Positions 1 to 10,914 of a stretch of 64,000 nucleotides of DNA are shown piece after piece. The DNA is from Epiperipatus broadwayi (taxonomy: Eukaryota; Onychophora; Udeonychophora; Euonychophora; Peripatidae). The stretch spans positions 32,208,885-32,272,884 of the forward strand of contig JAQFVV010012394.1 of assembly GCA_028023455.1 (NCBI GenBank). Reading direction: 5' to 3'. The position numbers were made by a program, and so were the translations under genes. The first letter of the stretch is position 1, and each line of letters opens with the position of its first letter. Below the pieces are notes generated by a model that made no database searches, was not told where the DNA came from, and saw nothing but the letters and a program-made list of their open reading frames with translations.

Positions 1-155
1 GAATGTGTCCCATATTGTTTCGTAAACCTGGAACCGAGCTTTGCAAGTGAACTTTTATTTTAAGTTACAAAACTAATAACTTTTGTTTCTTTATTTTTTT
101 TCATTGCTTGTCATAATTAATGTATATGATAGGTAGATAGGCTTTATTTATTATT

Positions 156-228
156 ATGTCATTTATAATCTGTGTTATTTTGATTTTCGAGATCGTCTCT
201 GAAGCGTCTCCAAATGAGGAGTACGCTG
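156..228 (+). CDS. candidate signal-peptide first exon of a secreted protein
   Basis: An ATG preceded by an in-frame TAG (138-140) opens a reading frame that starts with a strongly hydrophobic stretch (residues about 3-11, rich in Ile, Val, Leu and Phe). It then turns polar after an Ser-Glu-Ala motif at residues 15-17 that resembles a signal-peptidase site, followed by SPNEEYA. The polar part is clearly richer in G+C than the DNA around it. The frame reaches a splice-donor-like GCTG|GTAATT at 228/229, which would be a phase-1 junction, common after signal-peptide exons. Without splicing the frame stops after 38 codons. I do not recognise the protein. AT-rich DNA often yields hydrophobic frames by chance, so the composition change, the Ala-X-Ala-like cleavage site and the donor are the only support. 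Confidence 0.3.
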
Positions 229-2893
229 GTAATTGTTCTTTTATGAAGGTAAAAGAAAGAAATATTTTTTAAAATATATTATTAGAGAGGTTTACATTTA
301 TTTTGTATACTTTATTATCTCAAAGTGAAAATTTTGTTCTTTTTTTTAAATCAATGAACGTATAACAGAAATAGTTTGTTAGATATGAAAGAAAGTTCGT
401 TCGTAATAATTATAACCATTAAATTTTAAAAGTAACCTAAAGTTTATTTTGAATTAAAAGTTATACTTTAATGCAATATTTAATTATCATGTTACCTGCT
501 TAGTGTGTAATTTAGAGTTAATATTATATATACTTTTTATTCGCGGATGTGTGTTTGTTTTGCACAATTATGATATTTGTTTGATAAAGTTCAGTTTGTG
601 AATATTTTATGCATAAATTTCGTACATTGTCGTATTCTACTGAATTGAATGGATTAGTATGTTATCCGTATGTATTTATCTGCCAGCGTGTATTTATAAT
701 GTTTGATATTTAGAGAAGCTATGAGAATAGAAAGAAATCTGATTGCGTTATAATGTCTGTAGGGATAAAAGATCTTGCTTATTTAGTATATGTTAATAAT
801 TTTCCATGAGTAGAGCCTAGTTTATTTTATATGCGTATGATTAATGATATTTTTTTGAAGTGATGTTCTTAGGGCCCTGGTGATGAGGAATTAAATCCCC
901 ACCAATAATGTATTTAGAAGTAGATGAGTTATTGTTGAAATATGATTAAATGATGTTTAGGAAGTTATGTGACGTTTTCTTAGATTCTTGGTAATGAGGA
1001 ATTGTAAAAGTGTTCAGTAAGAGTTATTTGCTCCTCATGTAGATTCCCCTTATAACGTATAGTATGTATAATCATGAAAATATAGCTTTGTGTTAATTAA
1101 TATGTGGCTAGATAAATTGTTAGATTAATTCTGGATGTAGTATTAGTGTCATATTTTATTGATGAATTACGACATTGTTCGAAATAAAATAATTGTATGA
1201 TATTTTCTTAATGAATGGAGGGTTTATAGAAAAGTTTGTTTTATATTATTGCTACTTGAACGTGCACACACACGCGTAATATAAATAATATCGCGTATAT
1301 AAAGTATAGAGATATTGAAATTAAAATGAGGAATAAATGTTTCTTTGAAATACATTACATTCATTTAATAGAAGTATAAAGTATTAAGATTTAAACAGGA
1401 AATAAATATTTTAAAATACAGTGTATTTATTTAAATAAAAGTTATAAATCATCAAATCATCAGAATAAACATGATTTTGTTGCTATAAATTAAAGGTATA
1501 TGTAATTGAAAGTGATTATTAGTCAATTAGAGAAAGTTGCTTTGCTGAAAGCCAAAGATAAGTAATTTGATTTATTTTGTTAATCAAGAGTAATATCCTC
1601 TCAAAAGTATTTTTTTTGTGCCAATAATATAACATGTTACTTATTTATTGTCATATAGATGAAATATGTAGGCAAAGCCTGTGTTCGAAGTCAGGATATT
1701 TAAACTTTGTTATTAATTTGCTTTGATAGTAGGGATAATCCCAAACTGATGCTAAAAATAAAAAAATTTTATTTGATAATCTAAATATATGTAAAACAAA
1801 TAGTCCATTTGTAAATATTATGTTAAACCAAGTTTATTTGTTATAATAAATGATTTGTTTAGTTATTTAAAATCTTAAGAACTGTGTCTTGAGTTATTCT
1901 TGTGTACATTCGTATTTCCATTTCCACATCTCCACATTTCATAAATCTATTATAAAACAGATATATTATTTTAGAGTTATAATATTAAATTTGCTAGTGT
2001 CTGACAATATTGTATTTCTTAATCCAAACATTATAAAGAGTATTTGCCACTTGATAAACGTATTAGAAAGGTTGCCAGGTCAGTATATTTGTGAGATGAT
2101 GATATGAGATTAAAATACCCTATCTCTGTCATTATCTTATTATTGAAACACAGTAAAATATTTTAGTCAATTTGTTTCATTACATTTTATCATACTTTAG
2201 AATTATAACTTATGGGCCAATGTAGTTTATTTAATTCAACTGTGTTTGTTAAATTCCCTGAGATCTTATTGTTTATTTCTTGATTGGCATTAAAGTAGAT
2301 GTTTAGATTATAATATGACAAGTCATAGAATTGTTTAAGAATATAATTATAGCAAGCTGATATATGTTATACTTGGATGAAGGAAGAAATTAAGTTTAAA
2401 GTATATTTTAATAGACTGTATCAAATAAACATTATGATTCTTTATAAAACAATTAATTAACAAAGGAATTTACATTATATTGAATGTTTTATAATATTTC
2501 TTCTTTTATTCATTTATTATTATATATCTTATGAACTGCCTATAGCCTCCCACTGACCTGAGCTGAACATAAACTTAAATATAGAGTCTCAGTAATAATT
2601 TTATATTATAACTTTTGTTATATTGTTCTATTCATTAATAGAACTGGTGCCTGGGCATTTCGCTCATGTAATGTATATGAGCAGTGTTGGGAGTGTAGGT
2701 TATAATATATATATATATATATAATTACAATATTAATTGATATAATAATTTAAAAAAATAATTGATTTATTTTTTCAATTTTTTTTTCATTTTGCAGTGC
2801 CCCAATGACACAGGGTCCTAAGTCATCACACAGTTTGCATCAACCATGATTACACTCTGATGAGGATTCATGCATGAACATGAAACTTAAGTA
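229..2893. other. AT-rich non-coding stretch
   Basis: No reading frame of note and no recognisable element. A weak pair of related segments with the core TGATGAGGAATT / TAATGAGGAATT lies near 858-897 and 969-1000. An (AT)n tract is at about 2706-2722. At 2760-2797 a long pyrimidine run ends in GCAG and is followed by a short frame with one cysteine; it is discussed as a possible splice acceptor. This could be intron sequence if the exon at 156-228 is real. Confidence 0.5.
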
Positions 2894-3011
2894 CACCCAG
2901 GTCTCATTTTATGTGGATTTATTTAATGTGATTTTGAAGTTATGCAAATCATGTTTCTTCTTAATATCTTTGTATGCAGTTTTCTTTTATGCGATAAAAA
3001 TTATTAGATCA

Positions 3012-3110
3012 GAAGTCGAGCTCCGATAATGTGCTATTACTTTAAATATTATAAATTTCACGCACTCACATCATATTTAAAGTAATAGTGCATTATCAGA
3101 GTTTGACTTC
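3012..3110. repeat. 38 bp-arm hairpin inside TIR element
   Basis: The arm 3012-3049 (GAAGTCGAGCTCCGATAATG and on) is matched by its near-complement at 3073-3110, separated by a loop of about 23 bp. A related single arm (GATGTGCTATTTCTTAAATATT) occurs near 61998. Confidence 0.7.
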
Positions 3111-3396
3111 CATCTTATAATTTCAATATTTTCAGCACTTTATAAAAGTACTGTAATAGATTTTATGCAATAAAGGAGTTCATAAGTCACTTAAAATCAG
3201 AATTTCTCCATTTTCCATACACACATTAAATTTTACAAGATTATAATGTAAATCTGTTCAAAGGTTATAGATGAAAAATAGTATGTATGATGTTGTTTTT
3301 GCATTTTAAATCACATTCTATTTTTGCTTTTTAAAAAAAGAATATGTGATCAATTAATCATTTAGTGTCCGCAAGTTTATTTTTAAAAGGTGAGTA

Positions 3397-3586
3397 ACAG
3401 CAGTGGGCACAATTAAATTTGACAATTAAAATCTGATTTTTAATGATAATTAACAATTTAAAAATTACATAACATGATCTGAAATTAAAGTGATGAAATT
3501 TGATTTTTGAACAGAATTGAAAATTAAAGACAAAAATAAGAATTTAATTTTTAATTGTTAGTTTTAATTAAATTTTGCCCAACAGT
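3397..3586. mobile_element. nested hAT-like MITE
   Basis: A 190 bp segment starts ACAGCAGTGGGC and ends GCCCAACAGT, imperfect inverted ends that continue into complementary AT-rich arms. It is flanked by GGTGAGTA (3389-3396) and GGTGAGTC (3587-3594), a 7-of-8 match to the 8 bp target duplication of hAT elements. It lies within the TA-flanked element and is therefore younger than it. Confidence 0.5.
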
Positions 3587-4589
3587 GGTGAGTCAATGTA
3601 TTTTTATTATCATAAGTCTAAGTTCTTATTTTTATTTTAAACTTTTATTTTACTCAGGAGAGAAAAAAACATCCAAGAAAATGAATTTGTTTGTAAACAA
3701 AAATTTCAATTTTAGATCGCTTAGCAAAATGGGAAGGATCAACAGCAATTGGAAAATGTTTTAGTTGTATTTCTTCTTGACTTCATTTAAGGAGAAGCTA
3801 CAGTATCTCACATCACATCACATCACATCATGATGAATTTGATGTCTCAAATAAAATACCATACATGTATAAAAAAAATGTAAATTACACATAACAATAT
3901 ATTGTTTTGAATAAAATTAAATACTGTAGTTAATAAAAAAAAAGTAAAAAAAGTTTGTTTTGTATCAATTTTTTTCAAATTTGAAATTTTTTATAAGCCA
4001 TATTTTTTTTATTTTTTTTTATACGAATTTTAAAGTAATTTTATGTTGTTGCTTTGATGCAAATTTTGGAAAATTAGAGTATGTATCTCCCATTTTTCAA
4101 GGTAATTTAAGTCTATTTTTGTGCAATTTCTTTTGTGTGCATTTTCTGAGGAACCTATCTACCGCATAAAATGAGACTCCAGTGTAGTACAATTGGTTAA
4201 ATATGTCCATATGCAAATAGTAAATTATAAGCATATGTTCCTCAACTCTTAAAGTAGAAGATGAAAATGAAATCAATATATTATATGTTTATTCTTCTAA
4301 TTTAATAATGTTATATTGTGTTCTCAAAAATATTTATAGTTACGCATTGCTTGAACATTAGATATTTAGTTTAAAAGGTAATGACTTAGAAAGTAATTAT
4401 GAGACAAACTCATGATTAGGCACAAGTTGATACCATGGGAAGTGAAAAAGGATGATAGTAGTACTATAAATGAAGAATGATTATATCAGTTAAAAAAATC
4501 TATCTCATAAAACTAGTAAATTTAATCTCTTAAACTATAACAATTTTAGGACTAGGATATACTTTAATTGTACTTTGATAGGTTAATAG

Positions 4590-5075
4590 AGGCATTTGTT
4601 AAGAGAAATAAAATATTTTGTGGACTTTTGAAGAGGGAATTAAGAAAAAATTAATTAATTGCTATGCATGGAATGTATTATTGTACAGTTGTGAAATGTG
4701 GACAACAAATAAAAGAATTACAAATATATTGGAAATTTTAAATGTGTAGTTATGGAAAAGAATGAAAAAAAATTAGTTGGTAAAACAAAATAATAAATGA
4801 AATTTTGGAAAGAGTAAATGAAAGAAAAGATTGACTGAGCAAATTAGAAATAGAAGGAGAAAGTGGATTGCATATGTACTAAGAAGAAAAAATAGTTTAA
4901 TGATGTTTTTGAGTAAATGGAAATGGAAACATGAAAAGAGAACACAAGTTTAATTTATCTGGGTGATAAGAGATGAGAAAAGATATGTGGAATTGAAGAT
5001 CTGGGTAATAAACCGAACAGAGTGGGAAAATGCATCAATTGTCTGCGCGACTACTATCTGCACTTGTATAAAGTA
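4590..5075 (+). pseudogene. decayed LINE C-terminal region (family 2)
   Basis: Forward frames, broken by stops and shifts, read as the tail of a non-LTR retrotransposon polyprotein: a stretch like LINCYAWNVLLYSCEMWTTN, which corresponds to the Tyr-Gly-Cys-Glu-Thr-Trp-Thr region after the reverse transcriptase. It is followed by a charged EKRxLxExIRxRRxKWI-like segment and by YVELKIW...NRTEWENA. The same order is found on the minus strand at 23575-23965, so both are copies of one family distinct from the RTE family elsewhere here. The clade within LINEs is not clear. Heavily degenerate. Confidence 0.55.
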
Positions 5076-5489
5076 TAAAACATTCATTAATATAATAATA
5101 TTTTGAAAAAAGAAAAGACTAATTAATTGAAAACATGAGAACAAAAAAAGTTATCACATTAATGATTTTATTGAATTAAATTAATCTAGAATATTCAAAT
5201 TTATTTTCTTATAAAAATAGTGTTGTATCTTTACAAATAAAAACAATTTAAATATTTATATGCAGATTATTTTTAATGTCTATTATCTTTAAGAAATCGT
5301 TTATAATATCAGGACTTTTACATCAACTTACATGTGTGTGTGGGGGGGGGGGGAGCGTGTGTAATAAAAATCTAATGATAAATTTGAGCATTTTATAATG
5401 GGATTTGCTTTGAGGATATAATTCTCAGTCGTTTAGAATTCTTTCAGCTGCATGTTTTGTTCTTTCTTGTCATAGTCATAGTGGCCTGT
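5076..5489. other. AT-rich non-coding stretch with poly-G run
   Basis: Nothing coding seen. A run of 12 G at 5342-5353 sits next to TGTGTG and GCGTGTGTG sequence. Confidence 0.5.
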
Positions 5490-5590
5490 GTAGTTTGGTA
5501 CAGTTGATAGAATGATGGACTTGGGATTTGGAGGTCCCAAGATCAATTTTAGTGCTTGAATTTCTTATGAATTCCAGAGTAAAAAAGGCA
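5490..5590 (+). repeat. tRNA-like SINE head, degenerate
   Basis: The order GGTACAGTTGATAGAATGATGG (A-box-like), GGACTTGGGATTTGGAGGTCCC (anticodon-arm-like pairing) and AAGATCAATTTT (decayed B box) resembles a tRNA-derived SINE head. A second, related copy is at 23180-23300. Both also share a TATGAA(T/C)TCC(A/T)GAG tail motif. Confidence 0.35.
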
Positions 5591-5689
5591 TATGTATATT
5601 TTATATTCATGGTATGATAACTTTGGATTTTTTTACATAGTAATATTATACTCAGTTATTATGTGAGAATATATAAAGAGCACTTGGAA

Positions 5690-5840
5690 AGCCCATCATC
5701 ATCATCATCATTATCTTTTCCAACCATTATTAATCCACTGCAGGATGAAAATCTCTGAAAGTTTAAATAAGTTTCTTTAATTTATTGCTCTCTTCTCCAC
5801 ATCACACCAGAAAACTTCTTTATTTCATCTATATATCTCA
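5690..5840 (-). pseudogene. RTE LINE 3'-end fragment
   Basis: Read on the minus strand this encodes SGVMWRRE and then CATCCTGCAGTGGATTAATAATGG followed by a (GAT)n tail. That is the same 3' end as the RTE copies at 55184-55400 and 59500-61240. Only the last 150 bp of the element remain. Confidence 0.75.
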
Positions 5841-6335
5841 CAAGTAATAGTTTTGTCTCCCATGATTGTAAATTTCTATAAGAAAAAAGATAATTTACTA
5901 ACACATTCATTGGCTTTCAAGGAACCTCAACTGATATTTCAGTTATAAACTATTAGACTGTTGATAAGATAAGTTATGGTGTTTCTTGATTTTAAGTATA
6001 AAGGAAAAGTCTAATAAATTCACCATGGTGACCTATGCATATTGTTAAAAGCCCATTAACGTTTATTTCTATATGAATAATCACACAGAAATAACAACTA
6101 CATTGTCTTGAACTATGAAGTAGACATTATGAATTTATCTTTTTTAAAATAATCAATAATCTTTTATCACTCAGTAGAAATCTACTTTCTCTATAAATCA
6201 TATCTTCAAAAATTAATACAAAGAATCCTACTGTAAAATACTGTTAAATTTTACTATATATACTTTTGAAGATTTCTAACAATTATATATATATATTGAA
6301 TTAAATATTTCAATGGATTGTTATTATAATAAGAA
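5841..6335. other. non-coding stretch
   Basis: No gene seen. The segment around 6183-6225 (CATATCTTCAAAAATTAATAC) recurs in similar form at 10390-10425, so part of it is dispersed repeat. Confidence 0.5.
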
Positions 6336-6705
6336 TCACATATGAAGAGATAATATTCATGAAATAGAGATAAACTTTAACCTTTGATAATTAACAATTA
6401 CTGGGGCAAAGCAGATTTCTTTCATAAACCTATAATAGCTTTTTAGTTGGTATCTTTTGTTGAAGTAAAATGGTTCCTCTTTCACTTCAACAAAATAGTA
6501 AATAGATTTCTGGATTTGAATTTACATAAGAACTTGGTTTTCAAATAAAAGAGGAACACTTTTACTTCAACAAAAGAGCTATTATAGATTTATGAGAAAA
6601 ACTTGCTTGGCTTCAGGAATTGTTAATTAGTTTTAATTGATAATTTCTTAGTGACATCAAAAGTTAAAGTTATATCTAATGGATATTATTTCCTCATATC
6701 TGTTT
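6336..6705. repeat. foldback element
   Basis: Two arms of roughly 145-155 bp, about 6336-6482 and 6549-6705, are near-complements. For example CAAAGCAGATTTCTTTCATAAACCTATAATAGCT is answered by AGCTATTATAGATTTATGAG...CTTGCTTGG, and AGTAAAATGGTTCCTCTTT by AAAGAGGAACACTTTTACT. There is no coding content. It is a foldback MITE or two head-to-head copies of a small element. Confidence 0.7.
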
Positions 6706-6840
6706 ATTATATATATGTTTGTATATATATAAAACTAAGTATATTATACAAAGCATTACACGATAATAAAGTTTATTTTCACCATAAATATTGTTGAGGC
6801 AAGGTTTATATGAAAAATGGAATCCATTTTTTTTCTTTAG

Positions 6841-6885
6841 ACTGTTACATGTAATTGTAACGGTCAGAAAACGTGTGACTCGTAA
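6841..6885 (+). CDS. candidate short cysteine-containing terminal exon
   Basis: A very good splice-acceptor context (nine T, then CTTTAG, ending at 6840) is followed in one frame by 14 codons with three Cys (TVTCNCNGQKTCDS) and then TAA at 6883-6885. Short cysteine-bearing last exons are common in small secreted peptides. The alternative frame stays open to 7021 and begins upstream at 6791, but has no family match I know. The link to the candidate exon at 156-228 is not shown; the junction phase there (1) does not fit this frame (0) without at least one exon between them. Confidence 0.18.
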   Translation, partial: TVTCNCNGQKTCDS

Positions 6886-7021
6886 ACATAGTGCAGAATT
6901 CGACCACCATACAGAACAGCAGCACCATCGAGTAGCGAAGCCACCCGTGGTACTGAGTTCGAACATAGCTTATCGGTTCCACAATACAATCCACGAAACA
7001 ACGCATCTGATGCGACATTAG

Positions 7022-7654
7022 TAAATATTTCCTTAGGCACGGTGGTCAGGGAGATGCAAGAGATTCATGATTTTATTCTCGAGTTAGCCAATAACCAAAC
7101 TAATATTAATTAAACATTCATATTTACATAATCAAGGAAATATTATATAGAATGGGTATCGAATAAATGAAACGTAAATGCAGACATATTGTTCAAAATT
7201 ATTTATTAAACATTTTAATAAAACAATCTAATAATATTTTATGGCCTAACAACTTCAGTAGCGGGATTTGTGACATGATTATATTTTAAAGAACACATTT
7301 ATTTATTTAGACATTATTTTATATTGAGGATTTCAGTAGTGGTATTTCCGATACTGAAATGTTTACAAAAGGAATACATTTATTTGAAGGCATAATCTAG
7401 CTACCTAAAATTCTCGAGTGAGTATTTCTAATGCATGCCTTGGGGAATTTATACCTTTGCAATGCAAGAGTCTAAAGTATGGGTTATAAGAGTAATGGCA
7501 GACATATATTTATTTAATTAAAATATTTATTTATAACTAAGGGCAAACATTTATTTGAGAGTGAATTATGAAGATAATACAGAGGCAGAGTGATATATAG
7601 AATAATAAAATTAAGTAAAGGAACACGGGGTACGCTTTAGAAAGGTGATATGAA
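7022..7654. other. non-coding stretch
   Basis: AT-rich with several short ATTTATTT runs. No coding potential or clear repeat seen. Confidence 0.45.
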
Positions 7655-7960
7655 ATGGCAGTATATCGAAACTGCAATGCCGCGAATGAGTTTATAAGAA
7701 TATCAGACTGGTCTCTGCCTCGGTCCGATGAAGTAAGGTGTCACATAAGCATAACCAGGGACAAGCGGTACGTGGCGCGATTTGCCGGTTGGCTGCATGA
7801 CATTGTCAAATCCTACGGGAGCACCCATTATGCCCACTTGTGTAGGACGACTGGGGTTAATTTCAACCCTGAAGAATCTGGAAATTTCACGGAGGAATGG
7901 GTCATTGCATCTCTAAAACGTAACACATGTATACTGATAATTGATTATGATGAGATTTAA
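7655..7960 (+). CDS. unidentified 101-codon ORF in a GC-richer island
   Basis: An uninterrupted frame runs from ATG (an in-frame TGA lies three codons upstream) to TAA. It encodes a mostly soluble protein with no signal peptide or membrane segment, with a central FAGWLHDIVKSYGSTHYAHL stretch and an acidic C-terminus. Base composition is visibly less AT-rich than the flanks, and codons such as CGG, GCG, GGG and TAC are used, unlike the random frames nearby. I do not recognise the family. It could be a single exon, a fragment of a mobile-element protein, or a captured gene. No splice signals decide between these. Confidence 0.3.
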   Translation: MAVYRNCNAANEFIRISDWSLPRSDEVRCHISITRDKRYVARFAGWLHDIVKSYGSTHYAHLCRTTGVNFNPEESGNFTEEWVIASLKRNTCILIIDYDEI

Positions 7961-9715
7961 GTAGATTTCTGACTCGGCCCGACATTATCAACATTTATTA
8001 AAGAACGTTGGTGACTCTCAAAGAAATGTAATTTTCTGGAATTATTCATGATGATTTAGTAAATACAAAACATATATATAAATTGGGAATTATTATAACT
8101 AATACGTCAGCCATTTGCGAAGTAGTAGACCCCTGCATTACAATAAATGAAGCATTGAATGCGTGTCGATTTATATGAAAGTTAAGTTATTAAAGAAAGT
8201 AAATATTAATGAAAATTTGACACGCATTCATTGTTTTAAGCGATCATAGATTTGAACTTTGAAAATTGAAATAATTATGAGCATGCAATAATTAAATAAT
8301 AACTATAGATAGAAATGTAGATTATAGAAATACGCACCCAAGATAGAATGTGGTAAGCTAGATTAGTAGAGAAATTTACACATTACATTAATTATTCAAT
8401 TTAGTTATACAAATGGTAGTTTTTACATTTTACAATTTAGATAAGTATTATGAAGAAGAGCTATAGCATATTATTAGAGTACTCTAGAGTTTGAACACAG
8501 ACAGGTACCTGTTTTATAAGAAGTCCTCCGATTCCATTAGTTTAGCAGCAAAAAGTTCATGAGTGGCAAGTCTTTCTTGTATTTAGATATTTCATTTAAT
8601 TTCACAACAGCAGCAGCTTTTTCATTTATTTCAGGCAGCAGATCTTCATGGTTAATTTATGATGGGCAATGGAAAGTTCAGCATCCGACAGGCCATATCC
8701 CGATGGAGAATAATCTAGGTGCTTTACTCGGTCATACCTTGGCAGGAACAAATTATTTTATTATTTTGGAGACTCTCAGTGATCGAGAGCAAAGCTAAAG
8801 TTTTTTTGAATGTCTCCAGCAAGTCTAAGATGGCCTCTTTTTTTTTTATCTTGATCTTTCACATTTTTGTTAAGATATTTTTAGGTTCTATTTAATCTGC
8901 CCTGAGAATAATCAATGCATTTAGTTGGTTTTTTTAATTAAAGAAAGCTGCCGTTCTATTGTTTACATTTTACATTTACTAATTATTTTTGGGGAATTTT
9001 TCTTTAATTAATTTATTATCTATCACTGACCGATGCTTTTAAATTTCAAAAACAAAAAGGGAACATAAGATTATTTTAACTTTTAATTAAATATTACATC
9101 ACATATTTTTAGAATTATTATTAAACGAAATTTAAACAAAGCAATAAATACGAACTTTATAATGCAAAATAAATGATGAAAATTATACATTTTTATATAA
9201 CTAAAAGAAATCTAAATTATATTATTTTATCCCTATTTATTGCCTTTAATTTGAGATCGAAATGTGTGCGTGTTTATGCTGAATTCTACATACATTTATA
9301 CATTTTTAAGATTGCTACACACACAATTCGATACCAAAAAGTTTAAATTTGGGCGGGATAGATCGGTCAGTGAGAGACGACAGAAAAAGGTGAAACTTAA
9401 GATTCGAATATGAATCTTACTGTTTCATAATATATATATAATTTAAATATTTGCTGTATTATTAATATATCTTTGTTGTAATTTATTTATAAACTTGTAT
9501 AAGCAAAGGAAGTTGGCCATTTTTATACCTTTTAGTAGTTTAGACTATAACTTTAAATAGCAAATTCATGTCACAGTTAGGTTGTAGCAACCTTTCTTTA
9601 TAATAATAGGGGGGAAATCCCCTCTGTCATCTTCAGCACTCAACATCCCAAGGCTCTCTCTCCTTTTGGTGGAAGTAACAGGAAAATATTTTTAACACGT
9701 CTTTCCTTACAATAT
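7961..9715. other. non-coding or unidentified stretch
   Basis: No convincing gene. Around 8560-8800 the DNA is less AT-rich and open for 79 codons, but no motif is visible. At 8950-9040 the string CACTGACCGATGCTTTTAAATTT resembles part of the 2.2 kb LTR family (CTGACCGATGTTTTTACATTT at about 13316), which may be an old LTR trace. Confidence 0.4.
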
Positions 9716-10031
9716 GTAAAGGGTTATAAACAATGATGATTGTCAATTCCTCAACAAGCTTTGTGATAAATACTTAACCACAGCCAGCATTTAAAATATC
9801 TCTGTCAGGACCCCCCCCCCAAATTCCTGACCATGGTTTCATGCTTTGGTACTCCTCAGAGAGGTGCCAGGGTAGGTTCAGACACTACCCTGGCACCAGT
9901 GCCAAAGCAAGAAACTATGGTCAGGGGTTGGGGGGAGTTCTTGACAGAGATATTTTAAATGCTGACTCTAGCTAAGCATTTATCACAAAGCTTGTTGAGG
10001 AATTGGCAATCCTCATTGTTTATAACTTACA
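9716..10031. repeat. long foldback with perfect GC-rich centre
   Basis: Arms 9716-9875 and 9885-10031 are near-complements. The innermost 13 bp (GGTGCCAGGGTAG and CTACCCTGGCACC) pair perfectly around a 9-base loop at 9876-9884. The arms carry matching blocks: AATTCCTCAACAAGCTTTGTGATAAA, TTTAAAATATCTCTGTCA, and a poly-C/poly-G run. It is far richer in G+C than its surroundings. It has no coding content and no clear target duplication. Confidence 0.85.
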
Positions 10032-10914
10032 AGCTTAAGAGAGTAGGGTCATGTGATCTATGACTCTTATTTTGACTATTTATATAAAGGGTGTTTTGAA
10101 TTTGCAACAGTATTGTATTAAAATTAGATAAAAATTTGAAAAGAATAACATCAAACATATATATGTAGGATTTAAAATAATTCTGATTTAACATGTCACA
10201 CACAATTGTCACTTATGATCATTTGCAAAACTTTTTAAGGTAAGATGTGTTTTTGTAAGTTCAATTTCTGTTATTTCTTATCAAAGAAAAGAAAGATTGA
10301 AAGAATGTAATAACAAAGAATACATTGTCAAAGCTTTCAAATTATTTTTCCAAAAGACATAAAAAAAAAGATAGTGATAAATTCAAATGTCTTATAAATT
10401 ATATCTTCAAAATTAATACAGAATATTTTCATAAAGTTTAATCACAGTAATAAAGAAGCTAAAAGAACGTTTAATTTTTAAAAAAAATTGAACAAAAAAC
10501 TGTATATTTTATCAAAAATTCTAAAATTACTTTAAAAATAGGAATTTAAAATATACCCATTCTAACACGTTATATAAAATCATCATTTCTGTTCTACTTC
10601 TGTCACTTATGATTATATATATATATACAATTAAAATTACCCCAAATCCAAAATTCAACCAGACTAGCCAAAAAAAACAAAATCAAAACACAACAGTATG
10701 CCTGGTTCAATTTGCTGTTTGTTTAAAAAATGGTTGATTATAAGGTTATTAAAAGCATATCAAATTAATGTTATTTTGTAAATGGAAATTAGGAAGTTAA
10801 TCAAGTTTGTGAGAAGTTTGCTCAACTTATGTAAATGTTCATTCCTGTTGTTATAATATCTTAGTTATACCTATACGTCAGCCTAGATAGAGCAATTTCT
10901 TCAATATGTTATTA
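10032..10914. other. non-coding stretch
   Basis: AT-rich. It includes a copy of the short repeat also seen at 6183-6225 (ATATCTTCAAAATTAATAC) and an (AT)n run at 10614-10626. No gene seen. Confidence 0.45.

Larger units (their letters stand above)
2894..4184. mobile_element. TA-flanked TIR element, copy 1 (Tc1/mariner-like MITE)
   Basis: The ends are inverted repeats: the left starts CACCCAGGTCTCATTTTATG, and the right end read on the minus strand starts CACTGGAGTCTCATTTTATG. Both are flanked by TA (2892-2893 and 4185-4186), the target duplication typical of the Tc1/mariner superfamily. Two more copies lie at 62523-63705 and from 63810 to the window end. The left 100 bp matches copy 2 closely (GATTTTGAAGTTATG near 2931 and 62545), and the right end matches copy 3 in reverse. 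No transposase frame is visible, so it is non-autonomous. It contains an internal hairpin (3012-3110) and a nested smaller element (3397-3586). Confidence 0.65.

Noticed and set aside
1676-1700. GTGTTCGAAGTCAGG as a tRNA B box
   Set aside because: No A box at proper spacing and no cloverleaf could be drawn. The same holds for 47349-47366 and 62343-62356.
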